Shown piece by piece: positions 60,510 to 64,000 of a stretch of 64,000 nucleotides of DNA; positions within the stretch are counted from its first letter, which is position 1, and each line of letters opens with the position of its first letter. This DNA is from Methylobacterium tardum (GTDB lineage: Bacteria; Pseudomonadota; Alphaproteobacteria; Rhizobiales; Beijerinckiaceae): assembly GCF_023546765.1 (NCBI RefSeq), contig NZ_CP097484.1, forward strand, positions 5,886,001 to 5,950,000, in the 5' to 3' direction. The position numbers and the translations under genes were made by a program. The notes below the pieces were generated by a model. It did not search any database, was not told where the DNA came from, and saw only the letters and a program-made list of their open reading frames with translations.

Positions 60510-61274
60510 ATGATTGATCCGATCACAGACGACGATCTCATCGCCTTCGCCGACGGGCAGATCGACCCGATGCGCCGCCTTGAGGTCGAGGCGCATCTGG
60601 CGGCCGATCCCGCAGCCGCGGCCCGGGTGATGGCCGAGATGCACGACCGCGACGCCCTCCGGGCCTGCTTCGAGCGTGTGCCGGGACCTGGGCCCGACCG
60701 AACCGTCGCCCTGGCGCGCCGCTTCGACCGGAACCTGCGCTGGCGCCGGGTCGCCTCGCGCCTGAAGCGGGCCGCCGCCATCGCGGTGCTCGTCGGCGCC
60801 GGATGGCTCGCCCACGACGAGATCGGCCAGTTCGGCGTGCCCGATACCCTGGCGGCGACCCCGGATCCGGCGCTGCTGTCGGATGCCCGGCAGGCCCGCG
60901 CGGTGGCGCAGCTGCGCAAGAGCATCGCCGGGCAGGGCGACGGTCCGGTCTACGACCGGGCGCGCCTCCGCACCGTCACGGGCATCGACCTGCCGACCCT
61001 TCCGGAGGGCTGGCACGTGCGCGACATCCAGATCTTCCCCGCCCGGCACGGCACCGGCATCGAGATCGCGCTCGACGCCGGGACCTTCGGCGAGGCGTCG
61101 CTGTTCGCCACCCGCGGGATCCGCGGCGGTCCGGCGACGCTCACCGGCTCGGACGACGGCGACGTCCTCTCGTGGAATGCCGGCGACACTGCGTACGCCC
61201 TCAGCGGCCCGCGGGACGACGCGGATCTGCGCCAGGCCGCGAGCCTGCTCGGGGCCGGCGCGGCGATCCGCTAA
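60510..61274 (+). CDS. Anti-sigma factor, membrane-anchored
   Basis: 254 residues. A short N-terminal anti-sigma-like domain (ITDDDLIAFADGQIDPMRRLEVEAHLAADPAAAARV, without the zinc His/Cys of ZAS proteins), a basic segment, one membrane helix (AAAIAVLVGAGWLAHDEI, about 105-122) and a periplasmic domain of about 130 residues rich in Asp and Gly, with DLPTLPEGWHVRDIQIFPARHG. The layout fits an anti-sigma factor that binds the sigma factor encoded just upstream and senses a periplasmic signal. ATG 60510 (GAGGAC upstream) is preferred over the open frame to 60459. Confidence 0.85.
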   Translation: MIDPITDDDLIAFADGQIDPMRRLEVEAHLAADPAAAARVMAEMHDRDALRACFERVPGPGPDRTVALARRFDRNLRWRRVASRLKRAAAIAVLVGAGWLAHDEIGQFGVPDTLAATPDPALLSDARQARAVAQLRKSIAGQGDGPVYDRARLRTVTGIDLPTLPEGWHVRDIQIFPARHGTGIEIALDAGTFGEASLFATRGIRGGPATLTGSDDGDVLSWNAGDTAYALSGPRDDADLRQAASLLGAGAAIR

Positions 61275-61347
61275 CCCCGCCCTGACCGAACTTTGACCCC
61301 CGGTGGGGCCCTCGACAGGGCGCCCCGGCGGGTGCCAAAGATCGGCC

Positions 61348-61776
61348 ATGCAGGCCGTCGGTTCAGGACAGGAGGATGACGGGCTCGCCGCCCTGTTCGC
61401 GGCAGCCCGATCTGTGCGCGAACGGGCGCACGCTCCCTATTCCCGCTTCCGGGTCGGTGCCGCGCTCCGCGACGAGGTCGGCGCGATCCATGCCGGCTGC
61501 AATGTCGAGAACGCCGCCTATCCGGTCGGTACCTGCGCGGAGGCGGGGGCGATCGCCGCGATGATCGCGGCCGGCGGCCGGCGGGTCACGGCGATCCTGG
61601 TCTGCGGCGACGGCGCGGCCCTCGTGACGCCCTGCGGGGCCTGCCGCCAGCGCATCCGAGAATTCGCCGCGCCGGACACGCCGATCTACGCGGCCGGGCC
61701 GGAGGGCGTCCTCCGCAGCTTCACGCTGGCGGAGCTTCTGCCGGAATCCTTCGGTCCGGAGACGCTGGGTGAGTGA
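61348..61776 (+). CDS. cdd: Cytidine deaminase
   Basis: 142 residues, tetrameric-type size. Zinc site: NVENAAYPVGTCAEAGAIAAM (CAE) and TPCGACRQRIREF (PCxxC). It converts (deoxy)cytidine to (deoxy)uridine in nucleoside salvage. ATG 61348 is used; the frame is open further upstream only in low-likelihood sequence. The stop overlaps the start of the purine nucleoside phosphorylase gene, which with deoC and deoA forms a nucleoside catabolism operon. Confidence 0.95.
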   Translation: MQAVGSGQEDDGLAALFAAARSVRERAHAPYSRFRVGAALRDEVGAIHAGCNVENAAYPVGTCAEAGAIAAMIAAGGRRVTAILVCGDGAALVTPCGACRQRIREFAAPDTPIYAAGPEGVLRSFTLAELLPESFGPETLGE

Positions 61777-62593
61777 GGCGGCGGCCCTCGACACGCTGCG
61801 CACCGCCGGCTTCGCGGGACCTTACGCCTGCGCGGTCGTGACCGGGACCGGCCTCGGCGGCATGGCGGCCGCCCTCGCGGACGCGACCGCCATCGACTAC
61901 GCGGCGATCCCCGGCTTTCCGGGGCCGGGCGTCAGCGGTCATGGGGGCCGGCTGCACCGCGGCACCCTGGCAGGGCGACCCGTCCTGGTGTTCGAGGGGC
62001 GGGCCCATGCCTACGAGCACGGCGATCCGGCGGTGATGCGCGTGCCGCTCGCCTGCGCCCGGCAGCTCGGCGCGCGGCGCTTGCTGCTCACCAACGCGTC
62101 CGGTTCGCTGCGGCCCGAGACCGGCCCCGGCAGCCTCGTGCTGCTCGCCGACCACATCAATCTCTCCGGCCTGAATCCCCTGATCGGTGAGGCCAGCGAC
62201 GCCCGCTTCGTCCCGATGACCGAAGCCTATGATCCGGACCTTCGGGCGCGGCTCCGCGCGGCGGCCGCGGTCTGCGGTGTGCCTCTGGGAGAGGGCGTTT
62301 ACGCGTGGTTCTCCGGCCCGAGCTTCGAGACGCCCGCGGAGGTCCGTATGGCGGGCATCCTCGGGGCCGATTGCGTCGGCATGTCCACCGTGCCCGAAGT
62401 CATCCTCGCCCGCTTCCTCGATCTGCCGGTCGCTGCGGTCTCGGTGGTGACCAATCTGGCGGCCGGGATTGCCGGGGGCGCGCCGCACCACGCGGAGACG
62501 AAGGCGGTGGCAGCCCGCGCCGCGGCGGATCTCGGACGCTTGGTCCGGGCCTTCGTGGCCGGCCTGCCCGACGGAGACATGTCCGATGACTGA
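61769..62593 (+). CDS. punA: Purine nucleoside phosphorylase (trimeric type)
   Basis: 274 residues from GTG 61769, overlapping cdd by 8 bases. The trimeric (low-mass) PNP pattern is visible: VVTGTGLGG near the N-terminus, VSGHGGRLHRG (phosphate site), FEGRAHAYEHG, TNASGSLRP and FSGPSFETPAEVRMA. It splits purine nucleosides with phosphate, releasing base and ribose 1-phosphate. The ribose part then meets DeoA/DeoC-type enzymes only for deoxy sugars; the grouping is the usual salvage set. Confidence 0.94.
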   Translation: MSEAAALDTLRTAGFAGPYACAVVTGTGLGGMAAALADATAIDYAAIPGFPGPGVSGHGGRLHRGTLAGRPVLVFEGRAHAYEHGDPAVMRVPLACARQLGARRLLLTNASGSLRPETGPGSLVLLADHINLSGLNPLIGEASDARFVPMTEAYDPDLRARLRAAAAVCGVPLGEGVYAWFSGPSFETPAEVRMAGILGADCVGMSTVPEVILARFLDLPVAAVSVVTNLAAGIAGGAPHHAETKAVAARAAADLGRLVRAFVAGLPDGDMSDD

Positions 62594-63317
62594 TCCCGAA
62601 GCCGGCGCGGTCGCCCGCCGGGCGCTGCCGCTCCTCGACCTCACCGATCTCGGCGAGACCTGCACCGAGACCAAGATCGATACCCTCTGCCGGGACGCGA
62701 AACGCGGCGGCGTGGCGGCGATCTGCGTCTGGCCCCGCTTCGTCGAGCAGGGCGCGCGGGCGCTCGCGGGCACGGGGATCCGCGTCGCCACGGTGATCAA
62801 CTTCCCGGCCGGCGGCGAGGATTGCGCCCGCGCCACCGACGACACCGCCGAGGCCCTGCGCGACGGGGCGAACGAGATCGACCTGGTCATGCCCTACCGC
62901 GCCCTGCTGCGGGGCGATGCGGCCCTCGCCCGCGACATGGTGGAGGCCGTGCGCGACACCTGCGGCTCGGCGATCCTCAAGGTGATCCTGGAGACGGGCG
63001 AGCTCGCCGATCCCACGCGGATCCGGGAAGCCAGCCGGCTCGCCCTGGAAGCAGGCGCCGACTTCCTCAAGACCTCCACGGGCAAGAGCCCGGTCTCGGC
63101 GACTCCGGACGCCGCCGAGGCGATGCTCACCGAGATCCGCGCCAGCGGCCGACCGGCGGGCCTCAAGGTCTCCGGCGGCCTGCGCAGCGTCGCCGACGCT
63201 GCCACCTACCTCGCCCTGGCCGATCGGGTCATGGGGCCGGACTGGATCACCCAGAAGACCTTCCGGCTCGGGGCGAGCAGCCTGTTCGAGACCCTGATGC
63301 AGGCGCGGGAACTCTGA
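62586..63317 (+). CDS. deoC: Deoxyribose-phosphate aldolase
   Basis: 243 residues. Class I TIM-barrel aldolase: the Schiff-base Lys in [12 protein letters not shown] and the second catalytic Lys in [24 protein letters not shown] lies near the C-terminus. It cleaves 2-deoxyribose 5-phosphate to acetaldehyde and glyceraldehyde 3-phosphate. ATG 62586 lies within the last codons of the PNP gene (8-base overlap). The length is slightly shorter than E. coli DeoC (259), consistent with this branch. Confidence 0.95.
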   Translation: MTDPEAGAVARRALPLLDLTDLGETCTETKIDTLCRDAKRGGVAAICVWPRFVEQGARALAGTGIRVATVINFPAGGEDCARATDDTAEALRDGANEIDLVMPYRALLRGDAALARDMVEAVRDTCGSAILKVILETGELADPTRIREASRLALEAGADFLKTSTGKSPVSATPDAAEAMLTEIRASGRPAGLKVSGGLRSVADAATYLALADRVMGPDWITQKTFRLGASSLFETLMQAREL

Positions 63318-63319
63318 GG

Positions 63320-64000
63320 GTGCGGCTCCCCCAGGAGACGATCCGCGCCAAGCGGGACGGCCTATCCCTCGACCCCAAGGAGATCCGCGCCTTCGTTCAG
63401 GGCCTCTCCAACGGCGCGGTCGGGGAGGGACAGGCCGCGGCCTTCGCGATGGCGGTGTTCTTCCGCGGGCTCTCGCTGCCGGAGCGGGTGGCGCTGACCC
63501 GCGCCATGGCCGAGTCGGGCCGCGTCCTCACCTGGAGCCTGCCCGGTCCGGTGCTGGACAAGCACTCCACCGGCGGGATCGGCGACACGGTGAGCCTGCC
63601 GCTCGCCGCCATGGTGGCGGCCTGCGGCGGCTACGTGCCGATGATCTCCGGCCGGGGTCTCGGCCATACCGGCGGGACGCTGGACAAGCTCGGCAGCATC
63701 CCGGGCTATGACGCGACGCCGGGGCTCGACGCGTTCCGACGGGTTGTCGGGGAGGTCGGCTGCGCGATCATCGGGCAGACGGCCGATCTCGCCCCGGCCG
63801 ACCGGCGCCTCTACGCGATCCGCGACGTGACCGGCACGGTTGAATCCCTCGACCTGATCACCGCATCGATCCTGTCGAAGAAGCTGGCCGCGGGCCTCGA
63901 CGGGCTGGTGATGGACGTCAAGCAGGGCTCCGGCGCCTTCATGGAGAGCCTGCCTGCGGCGCAGGCGCTGGCCGAGAGCATCGTCACGGTGGCGGGCGGC
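63320..64000 (+). CDS. deoA: Thymidine phosphorylase (partial, cut by window end)
   Basis: 227 residues visible from GTG 63320, three bases after deoC; the C-terminal half is outside the window. The N-terminus [20 protein letters not shown] and the phosphate/nucleoside site [16 protein letters not shown] and [22 protein letters not shown] are those of thymidine/pyrimidine phosphorylases. It converts thymidine or deoxyuridine to base and deoxyribose 1-phosphate, which after mutase action feeds DeoC. No frameshift in the visible part. Confidence 0.95.
   Translation, partial: MRLPQETIRAKRDGLSLDPKEIRAFVQGLSNGAVGEGQAAAFAMAVFFRGLSLPERVALTRAMAESGRVLTWSLPGPVLDKHSTGGIGDTVSLPLAAMVAACGGYVPMISGRGLGHTGGTLDKLGSIPGYDATPGLDAFRRVVGEVGCAIIGQTADLAPADRRLYAIRDVTGTVESLDLITASILSKKLAAGLDGLVMDVKQGSGAFMESLPAAQALAESIVTVAGG

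Overview
The window is a GC-rich (roughly 70 %) alphaproteobacterial chromosome segment, most like Methylobacterium or a close Hyphomicrobiales/Rhizobiales relative. The basis is the protein style, the order bamE / cytochrome bc1 chaperone / DUF177 / plsX / fabH / ihfA / MerR, the ribH-nusB-thiL and nrdR-ribD-ribE groups, and the K+-independent proton pyrophosphatase. I see no prophage, insertion sequence, CRISPR array, rRNA or tRNA. Genes are densely packed, often with 4-8 bp start/stop overlaps.

Layout. 1-2.3 kb: an exported protein cut by the window edge, a short-chain dehydrogenase and a divergent carboxymuconolactone-decarboxylase-like gene. 2.5-4.6 kb: ribH-nusB-thiL. 5-7.2 kb: hppA. 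7.4-11.6 kb: an Old Yellow Enzyme, a GAF/PAS/HWE histidine kinase, a HAD hydrolase and bamE. 11.8-17.6 kb: fatty-acid, nucleoid and envelope housekeeping genes. 17.8-23 kb: the PrkA-YhbH-SpoVR stress module. 23.3-27.4 kb: thioesterase, then (minus strand) glyA and nrdR-ribD-ribE. 27.9-34.3 kb: cupin, DUF937, MATE exporter, CPA2 K+/H+ antiporter and a GINT1-like glycosyltransferase-family protein. 34.7-37.3 kb: small exported proteins, pdxH and rplY.

37.4-45 kb holds a minus-strand accessory block: a polyamine/opine-type ABC importer (ATPase, binding protein, two permeases) directly behind a dihydropyrimidinase/hydantoinase, with an isochorismatase-fold hydrolase and a GlxA-type AraC regulator upstream. 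This looks like uptake and ring opening of an unidentified cyclic amide or ureide. It is followed by a sirtuin, a DUF1194 protein, a two-subunit molybdenum hydroxylase of the isoquinoline-oxidoreductase/aldehyde-oxidase family, DUF6968, kup and ispG. 56-64 kb has a patatin-like phospholipase, a chemoreceptor, an exported glutathione peroxidase, an ECF sigma / anti-sigma pair and the nucleoside-salvage operon cdd-punA-deoC-deoA (the last gene is cut by the window end).

Two features cut across the window. First, ten genes (the HAD hydrolase, plsX, fabH, ihfA, spoVR, ribE, hydA, a small exported protein, the molybdenum hydroxylase large subunit and the patatin) each carry a single 1-base frameshift, mostly missing bases in G/C runs. 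Each becomes a normal-length protein after one correction. Because essential genes are affected, sequencing or assembly error is far likelier than gene decay. Second, three families of dispersed inverted repeats (about 90-145 bp) sit between genes, and two copies run into coding sequence.
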